DNA of 64,000 nucleotides from Alphaproteobacteria bacterium (GTDB lineage: Bacteria; Myxococcota_A; UBA796; UBA2385), in contig JACKEY010000006.1 in NCBI GenBank assembly GCA_020632755.1, forward strand, positions 372,001 to 436,000, given 5' to 3'. Shown one piece after another: positions 1-7,895 of this stretch. How positions within the stretch are numbered: position 1 is the stretch's first letter; each line of letters opens with the position of its first letter. The translations under genes and the position numbers were made by a program. The notes below the pieces were generated by a model. That model was given only the letters and a program-made list of their open reading frames with translations. It was not told where the DNA came from and did not search any database.

Positions 1-62
1 CCTTCGGCTTCGGCGGCAGCAACGGCACGCTCATCCTGTCGCGGCCCGGGGACCCGGCTTGA
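1..62 (+). CDS. C-terminal end of a beta-ketoacyl synthase (partial)
   Basis: The window opens inside a gene; the readable codons begin at base 3 and give 19 residues before TGA at 60-62. They start FGFGGSNGTLIL, the Gly-rich loop that closes the active site of FabF-type beta-ketoacyl-ACP synthases; the full ketosynthase at 3358-4569 ends in the matching NSFGFGGQNASLVL. The protein would condense acyl-ACP chains in fatty acid or polyketide synthesis. Its stop overlaps the TTG start of the next gene, so the two are probably translationally coupled. The rest of the gene lies upstream of the window. Confidence 0.8.
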   Translation, partial: FGFGGSNGTLILSRPGDPA

Positions 63-994
63 CCGGACCGGCCGTCGCCGTCACCGGCTGGGGCCTGCTC
101 TGCGCCCTGGGCGAGGATCCGGACGCCGTCCTGGCCGCGCTGGACGCCGGTCGCTCGGGCATGGTCCCGGTCGACTACCTGCGGCACCTGCCCGACGATC
201 ACGCGGCCGTCGTCGACCACGTCGACCTGCGGCCCTGGCTGAAGCGGCGCAAGGACGCGAAGCTGCTCGCCCGTCCCAGCCAGCTGCTGATGCCCTGCGC
301 CGGCCGGGCGCTCGGGGGCTTCGAGGGCGCCGGGCCGCTGCCGCCCCTGCTCGAGGTCGGAGCCTATGTCGGGGTCGGCCGTGAGCCGCCGGACGACGGC
401 GACAGCGAAGCGGCCCTGGTCGCGAGCTGCGTGGACGGCAAGCTGTCCGAGCAGGCCCTGGCCGGGCCCGGGCGGGACCTGTACCCGCCGCTCCTGCCGC
501 TGCGGACCCTGCCGAACATGGCGCTGGCCCACGTCAGCATCCACCTGGGCGTCGGCGGGGCGAACGGCGCCTGGGCCGGGGGCCCGGAAGCCGGCCTGCA
601 CGCATTGCGGGCCGCGGTCTTCGGGCTGGTCGAGGGCCGGACGGATGCCGCGGTCTGGGGCAGCACCGACTCGCACTCGGACCTGGGCCACGCCCGCGAC
701 GAGCGGCGCCGCGGGCTGCTCCGGCGGCCCGGCGAAGGGGCCGGGGCCCTGCGGCTCGAGCGGCTCGGGGCGGCCGGGGCGCGGGCGGTGATCCGGCTCG
801 TCGCGGCGCCGACCGACCCCGACGCGGCCCGCGCGGCGGCCGTCGCCCACCACGAAGCGCTCGGCGCCTGCGGCGCGGGCGACACCGGCATCGCCGTGCT
901 CCTCGCGGTCGCCCGGGTGGCGTCCGGACAGGTCCCTGCGGTCGAGCTCGGTGTGGGCGACCCCGCCGTGTTCGTGCGGATCGAGGCGCCGTGA
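59..994 (+). CDS. Ketosynthase-like protein without the catalytic cysteine
   Basis: 311 residues from a TTG that overlaps the upstream ketosynthase stop. The N-terminus (VAVTGWGLLCALGEDPDAVL) matches the opening strand of the thiolase/ketosynthase fold. Where a ketosynthase has its nucleophile (typically T-A-C-A) this protein reads GVGGANGAWAGG, with no Cys. The C-terminal FGFGG loop and the two His motifs are also missing, and it is about 100 residues shorter than FabF. It is therefore probably not a condensing enzyme. Placed directly behind a ketosynthase, it may act like a chain-length factor or structural partner, which is inference from context. A second such pair lies at 3358-5360. Confidence 0.65.
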   Translation: MTGPAVAVTGWGLLCALGEDPDAVLAALDAGRSGMVPVDYLRHLPDDHAAVVDHVDLRPWLKRRKDAKLLARPSQLLMPCAGRALGGFEGAGPLPPLLEVGAYVGVGREPPDDGDSEAALVASCVDGKLSEQALAGPGRDLYPPLLPLRTLPNMALAHVSIHLGVGGANGAWAGGPEAGLHALRAAVFGLVEGRTDAAVWGSTDSHSDLGHARDERRRGLLRRPGEGAGALRLERLGAAGARAVIRLVAAPTDPDAARAAAVAHHEALGACGAGDTGIAVLLAVARVASGQVPAVELGVGDPAVFVRIEAP

Positions 995-1073
995 GCCGGC
1001 GCTCCCCCGGTGGGGCGCGTGCTACCTTGCCTCGCCCCCTGCCGCTTCCCCGCACGTCGGCGAGGTCCTGTCC

Positions 1074-3356
1074 GTGACCGGCCGTGAGCACGCCCGCCGC
1101 TTCCACTTCCTCCGAGAGATCGCCAGCGGCGGCTTCGGCACGGTCTACCTGTGCAAGGTGCAGAACCCCGACGGCTTCTCGCGGGTGGCGGCGGTCAAGC
1201 TGCTCAAGCAGCAGTGGTCCGACAGCGACGAGGTCGTGCGGCGCATCCGGGACGAAGCGCGGCTGCTGGGCCTGCTTCGGCACAAAGCGATCGTGACCGT
1301 ATACGACCTGACCAGCATCGACGGCCGGGCCGCCGTGGTCATGGAGTACATCGAGGGCGTCGACCTGCGAACCGTGGTCAAGGCCGCCGGCGCCATGGCC
1401 CGCCGGGGCGTGGATCAGGGCGTGCCGGTGCGCGCGGCCCTGGACCTGGGGGCCGTGGTCGCCAGCGCGCTGGACGCCGCCTACAACCGCCCGCCGATGC
1501 CGGGGGACAAGCCCCTGCGGGTCATCCACCGCGACATCAAGCCCAGCAACATCATGGTCGACGCCCAGGGCGACGTGAAGGTGCTGGACTTCGGCGTGGC
1601 CCGCAGCGACATCGACGACCGCGAGAGCCACACGGAAGAACTGCAGTTCGGCAGTGTCGACTACATGGCGCCCGAGCGCCTGTTCTTCGAGCCCGAGACC
1701 CCGAGCAGCGACGTCTACGCCCTGGGCGCGACCCTCTACGAGGTGCTGGCCCTCGAGAAGCTCGGCAAGGCACGCGGTCGCGAGGAACAGCACGCCGCCC
1801 AGGTCGAGGATCGCCTGTCCTTCCTGCGCGCCCGGCTGCGCGTGCGGGGCACGGTGGCCACCGAGCTGATGGACCTGTTGCGCGCCAGCGTGGCCTTCCG
1901 CCACGAGTCCCGACCCACCGCGGCCGAGCTGCACCAGCGCTGCCGGGCCCTGGCCCGACTGGTCGAGGACGAGGACCTGGCGTCGTGGTCCGAGCGCGAG
2001 ATCCCCCCCCTGGTCGCCGCCGCGGCCCGCACGCCGCGCCAGGCGGGCGCGCTCACCGACGCGGTGCGCACCGAGGACTCGATCAGCCGGGGCGTCACCG
2101 GCAGCTTCCGCGACGGCGCCGCTGCGAGCGGGCTGGGGGCCAACGGGTTGGGGGCCAGCGGGCTGGGGGCGACCCTGCAGAAGGGCGCGCTGGCCGAGCT
2201 CGAGGACAGCGCCGAGGTCGCCGCTGCCGGGGGCGCTGCCGGAGGCGCTGCCGGCGCGGCCTGGGACGACGAGTGGGACGACATCCCGACCCACGTCGGC
2301 GCGCTGAGCGACCCGACCGACCCGCCCGAGCCGCTGAGCCAGGACATCCGCCCCGTCCCGGTGCAGGTCGAAGAAGACGAGGTCGAGACCTTGCGCGAGC
2401 CCGAGCCGATGGTCCAGGACCCGGCCGACCCCGAGCTGTTCGCCGCAGCGACCCCCGACCGTGTGGCCCCGCAGGCCTTCGGCGGCGGCCCCCAGGCCAT
2501 CGGCGGTGGCCCGCAGGCCTTCGGCGGTGGCCCGCAGGCTTTCGGCGGTGGCCCGCAGGCCTTCGGCGGTGGCCCGCAGGCCTTCGGCGGTGGCCCGCAG
2601 GCCTTCGGCGGTGGCCCGCAGGCCTTCGCGCGGCCGGCCGACGGCGCGGTCGGGCCGCACCACACGATCGTGCCCGACGACCCCGGCGCCTACGGCGGTC
2701 ACGGCGCCGACCTGGACGAGCGCTACGCCCACGAGGCGACCGCCCTCGACGCGCACGATGCCTCGATCGACGAGACCACCAGCGGCCTGGCCGGCCACGA
2801 CGCCGGACCTCGCCGCCTGGACTCGCCCTTCCCCGAAGACGAGAGCCGCACCCAGGTCGACGTGCATGCGGCCCCGCCCCCGCCGCCCGCGCGGTCCAGC
2901 CGGCGCCCGGTGATCGTGGGCGCGCTGGCCGGCGGCTGCCTGCTGTTCGTGGTGGCGGGAGGCCTGCTGGCCGCGGGTGCGGCGCTGATCTCCCAGGGCG
3001 CCTTCGACATGCCCCGGCGCGGTCCGGTGGTGTCCGAGGAGCACGCCGGGCTGGCCGAGGCGGCCGGGGCCCTGGACGAGGTGGCGGAGGAGCCGGAGGA
3101 AGCGCCGGCCGCTGCCGCGCCCGACGGGCTCGTCTTCGAGAGCCTGGCCCCCGACACGAAGAAGCTCAACGTCCAGTGCACCGGCGGCAGCGCCAAGGGC
3201 GGCACCTCGGCCACGGTGGACGTCGCGTCTGCCGACCAGTGCACCGTGACCGCGATCATGCAGGACCGCAGCCGGCTGGTGGCGGTGGTCGACGGCGTCG
3301 AGGCCGGCGCCTACGGCTGCTTCGACGGTGGCGACAGCCGGTGCGAGCGACGCTGA
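1074..3356 (+). CDS. Membrane-anchored Ser/Thr protein kinase
   Basis: 760 residues from GTG 1074, chosen because the kinase fold begins at once (FHFLREIASGGFGTVYL) and gagg stands upstream; an in-frame start at 951 would lie inside the previous gene. All kinase landmarks are visible: Gly-rich loop (about 17-24), AVKLL lysine 42, catalytic loop HRDIKPSN near 152, DFG near 172 and an APE-like MAPER. A long low-complexity linker with seven QAFGGGP repeats follows, then one hydrophobic helix (about 610-640) and a C-terminal region of about 110 residues with several Cys, presumably outside the membrane. This is the usual layout of sensory Hanks-type kinases. It sits between two ketosynthase pairs with the next gene 1 base after its stop; the signal it senses is unknown. 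Confidence 0.9.
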   Translation: MTGREHARRFHFLREIASGGFGTVYLCKVQNPDGFSRVAAVKLLKQQWSDSDEVVRRIRDEARLLGLLRHKAIVTVYDLTSIDGRAAVVMEYIEGVDLRTVVKAAGAMARRGVDQGVPVRAALDLGAVVASALDAAYNRPPMPGDKPLRVIHRDIKPSNIMVDAQGDVKVLDFGVARSDIDDRESHTEELQFGSVDYMAPERLFFEPETPSSDVYALGATLYEVLALEKLGKARGREEQHAAQVEDRLSFLRARLRVRGTVATELMDLLRASVAFRHESRPTAAELHQRCRALARLVEDEDLASWSEREIPPLVAAAARTPRQAGALTDAVRTEDSISRGVTGSFRDGAAASGLGANGLGASGLGATLQKGALAELEDSAEVAAAGGAAGGAAGAAWDDEWDDIPTHVGALSDPTDPPEPLSQDIRPVPVQVEEDEVETLREPEPMVQDPADPELFAAATPDRVAPQAFGGGPQAIGGGPQAFGGGPQAFGGGPQAFGGGPQAFGGGPQAFGGGPQAFARPADGAVGPHHTIVPDDPGAYGGHGADLDERYAHEATALDAHDASIDETTSGLAGHDAGPRRLDSPFPEDESRTQVDVHAAPPPPPARSSRRPVIVGALAGGCLLFVVAGGLLAAGAALISQGAFDMPRRGPVVSEEHAGLAEAAGALDEVAEEPEEAPAAAAPDGLVFESLAPDTKKLNVQCTGGSAKGGTSATVDVASADQCTVTAIMQDRSRLVAVVDGVEAGAYGCFDGGDSRCERR
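2472..2618 (+). repeat. Seven 21-bp tandem repeats (QAFGGGP) in the kinase linker
   Basis: Seven near-identical 21-base units encode QAFGGGP (the second reads QAIGGGP), followed by a broken unit QAFARP. They lie in the linker between kinase domain and membrane helix. In-frame repeats like this expand and contract by slippage and probably set linker length. Confidence 0.9.
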
Positions 3357-3357
3357 G

Positions 3358-4569
3358 GTGGCCGTGCACGATGACGTGGTGATCACCGGGATCGGCCTGA
3401 CCTGCGCCGCGGGGCTCGGCCTGGACGCGCTGGCGGACCGCCTGCAGGCCGGCCGAGGCGCGGCGACCGCCTTCGAGACGGCCCTGCCCGTGACCCTGGC
3501 CTGTCAGGCCCCCGATCCGGTCCCGGACGACGCCTTCCCCGACGACCGCAAGGCCTGGCTGGCCTTCGCGGCGCTCGAGCTGGCCCTCGCCGACGCCGGC
3601 CTGGCCGCGGTCGAGCCCGACCGCCGCACCGCGGTCTTCCTGGGCACCGGGTTGTCGAGCGTGACCCCCGGCGAGCTCGAGGACGACGCCTACCCGCACA
3701 TCCGCGACGGCCGCTTCGACGTGGCCCGCGTCGCCAGCGACCTGTCCCCGCGGCACGCCTCGCCCTGGCGGCACATGCCCGAGCGCGTCACCGACGAGGT
3801 CGCGCGCCGGGTCGGCGCCACCGGACCGGTCGGCACCAGCTTCTCGGCCTGCGCGGCGGCCGCCCAGGCCATCGCCGAGGGCCTGTGGACCCTGCGGCGC
3901 GGCGACGCCGACGTCGCCATCGTCGGCGGGCACGACAGCATGGTGCACCCGCTTGGCCTGCTGTCCTTCGTCGTGCTCGGCGCCTTGTCCCCCGGGGCCT
4001 GCCGGCCCTTCGACCGCGAGCGGGACGGCTTCCTGATCGGCGAAGGCGCCAGCCTGCTGGTGCTGGAGCGGGCCAGCCACGCCCGGGCCCGCGGCGCCAC
4101 CGTGCGCGCCCGGCTGCTCGGCGCCGGCACCAGCGTCGACGCCTGGAACGCGACGGCCCCCCACCCCGAAGGCGCCGGCGCCGAGCGCTCGATCCGCGCG
4201 GCCCTGCGCGACGCCGGGGTGGCCGCGGCCGACATCGAGTACCTCAACGCCCACGCGACCGGCACACCCGTCGGGGACGTGGCCGAGGCCGCGGCCGTCG
4301 CCCGGGTGTTCGGCGAGGGCCTGCCCGTCAGCAGCATCAAGGGTGCGGTGGGCCACACCATCGCCGCTGCCGGCGCGGTGGAAGCCGCCGCCTGCGTCGC
4401 TGCCCTGGAGCGCGGCTTCCTCCCCGGCACCGAGGGCCTGTGCGAGCAGGACCCCGAGTGCCGTGTCGACGCCATCACCGCCCCCCGGGCCGTGGCGCCC
4501 CGGCTCGTCCTCTCCAACTCCTTCGGCTTCGGGGGGCAGAACGCCTCCCTCGTCCTGGCCCGCGCCTGA
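3358..4569 (+). CDS. Beta-ketoacyl-ACP synthase (FabF/KS type), complete active site
   Basis: 403 residues from GTG 3358, one base after the kinase stop; GTGs at 3328 and 3364 are alternatives. The full decarboxylating-ketosynthase triad is visible: Cys165 in TSFSACAAAA, His299 in NAHATGTPVGD and His333 in VGHTIAAAGAVEA, plus the closing NSFGFGGQNASLVL loop. It should condense malonyl-ACP-type extender units onto an acyl chain. It is followed 11 bases later by a short ketosynthase-like gene, so the locus holds two KS plus KS-like pairs. No ketoreductase or dehydratase lies next to it; the ACP at 18039 is a possible partner but is 13 kb away. Confidence 0.92.
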   Translation: MAVHDDVVITGIGLTCAAGLGLDALADRLQAGRGAATAFETALPVTLACQAPDPVPDDAFPDDRKAWLAFAALELALADAGLAAVEPDRRTAVFLGTGLSSVTPGELEDDAYPHIRDGRFDVARVASDLSPRHASPWRHMPERVTDEVARRVGATGPVGTSFSACAAAAQAIAEGLWTLRRGDADVAIVGGHDSMVHPLGLLSFVVLGALSPGACRPFDRERDGFLIGEGASLLVLERASHARARGATVRARLLGAGTSVDAWNATAPHPEGAGAERSIRAALRDAGVAAADIEYLNAHATGTPVGDVAEAAAVARVFGEGLPVSSIKGAVGHTIAAAGAVEAAACVAALERGFLPGTEGLCEQDPECRVDAITAPRAVAPRLVLSNSFGFGGQNASLVLARA

Positions 4570-4580
4570 GAGTCGCCTCC

Positions 4581-5360
4581 GTGTCTGCTCCCTCCTCCCG
4601 CCCCGTCGTCGTCATCGGCATCGGGCTGTTCTGCCCCGCGGGCATCGGCGCCGAAGGCGCGGTCGGTGGTCGCCCCGGCGAGGTGCCGGGCTTCCGCGCC
4701 CAGGCCTACGTCGCCGACCGCAAGTCGCTGAAGCTGATGAGCCAGGCGGTCAAGCTGGGGGTCTCGGCCGCCCGGCTGGCCGTCAGCGATGCCGGCGGCG
4801 ACGAGGTGCTGGCCGCCGTGCCGGCCGGTCGCCGCGGCATGTACGTCGGCGCCACGCCCCAGACCGGCGAAGCCCAGGACCTGCGTCCCGCGCTGGAAGC
4901 CGCCACCGGGGACGACGGCGGCTTCGACCTGCAGCGCTTCGCCGGCGACGGCGTGCGGCTCATCCACCCGCTGTGGCTGGTGAAGGGGCTCAGCAACAAC
5001 GTGCTGGGCTTCGCCAGCGCGATCCACGACCTCCAGGGCACGAACTCCAGCTACTGCGACGGCGAGGAAGGCGGCTGGACGGCCCTGGCCGAGGGGGCTG
5101 CGGCCGTCGCCGAGGGCCGGGCCGACCTGGTCCTGGCCGGAGGCGCGGACGCGCTGCTGGGCGCCGAGCCGCTGCTGGGCGGGCGTCGCTGCGGTGAAGC
5201 GGCCGCCTTCGTGCTGTTCGCCCCGGCCGACCGGGCCGCCGGCATCCCCTGGGACGCGTCGGTGCGCGACCGCCTGGACCCCGACGAAGCGTCCCTCGGC
5301 TTCCTGGGCGCCGCGACCTGGCCGGTCGCCTATGCCCGGCACCTGCTGGCCGCGCGCTGA
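4581..5360 (+). CDS. Short ketosynthase-like protein
   Basis: 259 residues from GTG 4581. The start (VVVIGIGLFCPAGIGAEGAV) has the ketosynthase N-terminal strand, and the middle (DLQGTNSSYCDGEEGGWTAL, then a GGADALL strand) matches the region around the ketosynthase nucleophile. The context of that Cys is YCDGE rather than ACA, and the protein stops before the two His motifs. It corresponds only to the N-terminal half of a ketosynthase. Condensing activity is unlikely; a partner or scaffold role for the enzyme encoded 11 bases upstream is plausible inference. It resembles the gene at 59-994 in design more than in sequence. Confidence 0.6.
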   Translation: MSAPSSRPVVVIGIGLFCPAGIGAEGAVGGRPGEVPGFRAQAYVADRKSLKLMSQAVKLGVSAARLAVSDAGGDEVLAAVPAGRRGMYVGATPQTGEAQDLRPALEAATGDDGGFDLQRFAGDGVRLIHPLWLVKGLSNNVLGFASAIHDLQGTNSSYCDGEEGGWTALAEGAAAVAEGRADLVLAGGADALLGAEPLLGGRRCGEAAAFVLFAPADRAAGIPWDASVRDRLDPDEASLGFLGAATWPVAYARHLLAAR

Positions 5361-5394
5361 GGCCACCCGGCGCGGCGCCCGCTCCCGGGCATGG

Positions 5395-6450
5395 TCAGCG
5401 GGCGAGCTCGAGCGCCAGATCGAAGCCCAGGTCCGAGCTGTCGGCCGTCGCCTGGTGGACCTCGACCGCGAGCACGTTCTCGCCGGCGACCAGCAGGTCC
5501 GGCGAGAACTCCAGCGTCCACAGCGCGGTCTCGTCCGCCCCGCCGACGGCCCGCCGGGCCAGGGTGGCGGCGCCGATGTCGCCGTCGGGCATGTTCGAGC
5601 GGCCGAGCTCGACGCCGTTGAGGTAGACGACGGCGCCGTCGTCGCGCAGCAGGCGGACCCGCGCCGCGACCACGTCGTCCACCGCCGGCACGTCGGCGGT
5701 GGCCCGGAACCAGGTCGTGATGTGCTTGGCGCTGGGGTTGCCCCCGTAGGACAGGACCGTGCGCTGGTGCGTGTCGCCGTAGCCGAGGGGCGCGGCGCCC
5801 TCGAGCCAGGCGCTGTCGTCGAAGCCGGGCAGGGTCCAGCCCGCGGGCGCGACGGCCCCGCCCTGGTCGTAGGCGCGCCAGGCCTGCCCGCGGCGCCGGA
5901 CGACCTCCCAGGTGGGCGCGACCGGCGCGTTCGTGGCGCCCGGTGTGCCGCGGAAGTCGTGGATCAGGCAGTCCGCGCCGGTGCAGCAGTCGGTCTGGCG
6001 TGCCACGGAGAAGTCGTCCTGGACCTCGCCGAAGGCCAGCACGCTGCCGTCGCCGCGCGGGTCGAACAGGCCGACCTCCTCGCCGCCCGACGACAGGGAG
6101 AAGGACAGGTGGTCCGGGCCTGCCAGGGTGTCCCCGTCGGCCCACAGCAGCAGGAAGCCGCCCGCCGGGATCTCGAGGCCGTCTGGCAGGGCGTGGGCGC
6201 GGGGCGTGTCCCGGTCGTCGCTCAGCGACCAGCCGTCCAGGGACAGCGCCTCGGCGCCGGGGTTGTGCAGCTCGATCCAGTCGTCGGCGTCACCCTGGTC
6301 GTCGAAGGCGGCGGACTCGTTGTCCGGCATGAGCTCGTTGATGCAGATCTCGCCGGCGCGCGCGACGCGGGCGGCGGCAGGGGCAGCTGCGTCGTCTGCG
6401 GGCGTCGAGCCCGTCGTGCAGGCCAGCAGCAGGGGCAGCAGGCTGGTCAC
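5395..6450 (-). CDS. Lipoprotein with lamin-tail domain
   Basis: 351 residues from GTG 6450, which overlaps the stop of the CotH gene upstream as GTGA. A signal peptide with lipobox (LLPLLLAC) predicts a lipoprotein. A lamin-tail (LTD) domain follows, with the typical start ICINELMPDNESAAFDDQ and the strands DDWIELHNPG and LDGWSLSDD. The C-terminal third looks like a jelly-roll carbohydrate-binding module (DDGAVVYLNGVELGRSNMP, AGENVLAVEVHQ). Bacterial LTD proteins are usually cell-surface modules found with CotH or nuclease domains; here LTD and CotH are separate but coupled genes. The function is probably surface binding; the ligand is unknown. Confidence 0.85.
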   Translation of the reverse strand: MTSLLPLLLACTTGSTPADDAAAPAAARVARAGEICINELMPDNESAAFDDQGDADDWIELHNPGAEALSLDGWSLSDDRDTPRAHALPDGLEIPAGGFLLLWADGDTLAGPDHLSFSLSSGGEEVGLFDPRGDGSVLAFGEVQDDFSVARQTDCCTGADCLIHDFRGTPGATNAPVAPTWEVVRRRGQAWRAYDQGGAVAPAGWTLPGFDDSAWLEGAAPLGYGDTHQRTVLSYGGNPSAKHITTWFRATADVPAVDDVVAARVRLLRDDGAVVYLNGVELGRSNMPDGDIGAATLARRAVGGADETALWTLEFSPDLLVAGENVLAVEVHQATADSSDLGFDLALELAR

Positions 6451-7808
6451 TCGACCCCCCACCAGCCGGCCAGGGTGCCGCTGCGGGTGTCGATCCAACC
6501 GTCGACGTGGTCGACGTACCAGCCGACGTAGGCGTCGCTGCACTCGCGGCGGGGATCCGCGGCGATGGGGGCGGCCGTCGCCGCCTGGAGCGTGGCGGAC
6601 AGCCCCGGCAGATCGAGCCCGTCGACGGTGTCGAGCAGGTCGGCGACGGCCTCGCGCTGGGCGGCGACGCAGCTCTCGTCCGCCCAGCAACCGGCGGCGA
6701 GCACCCCGCGCGGGCTGCCCCACGAGAAGCCCCAGTCCGACGCGTACAGGAAGCTGTAGTCCAGGTCCCACGGCACCAGCTCGGCGCGGCCGTCCTCGGG
6801 GTCGAAGTACACCCGGTAGTTGTTGGTGTTCAGGGCGTAGCCGTCGTTCTGGCCGGTCCACTGCTCGGCGGCGAGCAGGGCGTGCAGGCGCTCGAGGTCG
6901 ACCACCTCGCCGAGCCCCTCGTCGAACCGCCCGGTGCCCAGGTTCTCGGCGACGACGGCGGACACCCCGGCGATGTCGGCGTTGCCGACGTCGCTGCCCT
7001 CTTCCAGCTCGAACAGGTCGTCCACGCCGGACGCGAAGTCCAGCAGGGTGTAGCTGCCGTCGGGCCACAGCCGGTACTTGCCGTCGTAGAGGTTGCCGTC
7101 CGGGTCGTCGTAGTGGCGGGCCAGGAAGCGATCGTCGGTGGTCTCGATCACGACGTAGAGCCCGTACTCGGCGCCGTTGACGGTCACCTGGGCGTAGGTC
7201 GTGCGGGAGGCCGGCACGCCGGTCGCGCGGAAGACGGTGTAGGCGATGGGTTCCTTGAGGAAGGAGCAGTCGACGATCGCGTTGTTCAGCGTCAGGCTCT
7301 CGTGGCCCAGGAAGCGCTGGTCTTCCACGAACTGGTTGAAGTCGACGCGCAGCTTGGGCTTGCCGGAGAGCTCGCGGAAGGAGCCGATCTTGCCGCGCAG
7401 GCGCACGCCCACCCGGCCGAAGGGCTCGCCGTCGACGGTGGCCGCGCCTTCGACCCAGTCGTAGGGCGACGCGTAGAGCCCGTCGATGGCGTCCTCGGAC
7501 AGCACGATGTCCACGGCGTGCACGGCGTCGACGGTGAAGAAGGCGGCGTCGATGTCGGCGGGCTGGTCGCCGATCTCCTCGACCACGACCACCGGCTCGT
7601 AGGGGATGCCGGAGTCGTCGGGGTCGTCTCCTCCGGAGTCGTCCGGCGTCGTGTCGCCGTCGGTGGAGGTGCCCCCGTCGTCGAGGCCCCCGTCGTCGAG
7701 GCCCCCGTCGTCGAGGCCCCCGTCGTCCAGCCCCCCGTCGCCCGCCCCGTCCGTGCCGCTCGACGGCACGGTGCAGGCGATCCACAGGGCGGGAGCGAGG
7801 GCGAGCAT
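6447..7808 (-). CDS. CotH-type kinase lipoprotein
   Basis: 453 residues from ATG 7808. A short hydrophobic signal with the lipobox-like WIAC is followed by a stalk containing four LDDGG repeats (15-bp units near 7676-7738). The CotH fold follows: VGVRLRGKIGSFRELSGKPK, LTLNNAIVDCSFLKEPIAY, YGLYVVIE and the metal-binding PWDLDYSF. CotH proteins are atypical protein kinases known from spore coats and also found as secreted proteins in many bacteria. The gene is co-translated with the lamin-tail lipoprotein, and the two probably act together at the cell surface. Substrates are unknown. Confidence 0.88.
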   Translation of the reverse strand: MLALAPALWIACTVPSSGTDGAGDGGLDDGGLDDGGLDDGGLDDGGTSTDGDTTPDDSGGDDPDDSGIPYEPVVVVEEIGDQPADIDAAFFTVDAVHAVDIVLSEDAIDGLYASPYDWVEGAATVDGEPFGRVGVRLRGKIGSFRELSGKPKLRVDFNQFVEDQRFLGHESLTLNNAIVDCSFLKEPIAYTVFRATGVPASRTTYAQVTVNGAEYGLYVVIETTDDRFLARHYDDPDGNLYDGKYRLWPDGSYTLLDFASGVDDLFELEEGSDVGNADIAGVSAVVAENLGTGRFDEGLGEVVDLERLHALLAAEQWTGQNDGYALNTNNYRVYFDPEDGRAELVPWDLDYSFLYASDWGFSWGSPRGVLAAGCWADESCVAAQREAVADLLDTVDGLDLPGLSATLQAATAAPIAADPRRECSDAYVGWYVDHVDGWIDTRSGTLAGWWGVE

Positions 7809-7895
7809 GGCCAGAGCCTGCCACGGGGGGCGGCGGACTGCACTTCCTCCCCTCGCTGGTGGCCCATCCGCCGGAGAGCCGCTAGCGGGCCCGGC

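Noticed and set aside
2472..2618. Possible repeat array or binding-site cluster
   Set aside because: Period of 21 bases is in frame and encodes QAFGGGP in the kinase linker.
534..3386. Very long minus-strand open frame (950 codons) opposite the kinase
   Set aside because: A shadow of high third-position GC. The plus-strand frame carries all kinase motifs; the minus frame gives Gly/Arg/Ala-rich text without domains.
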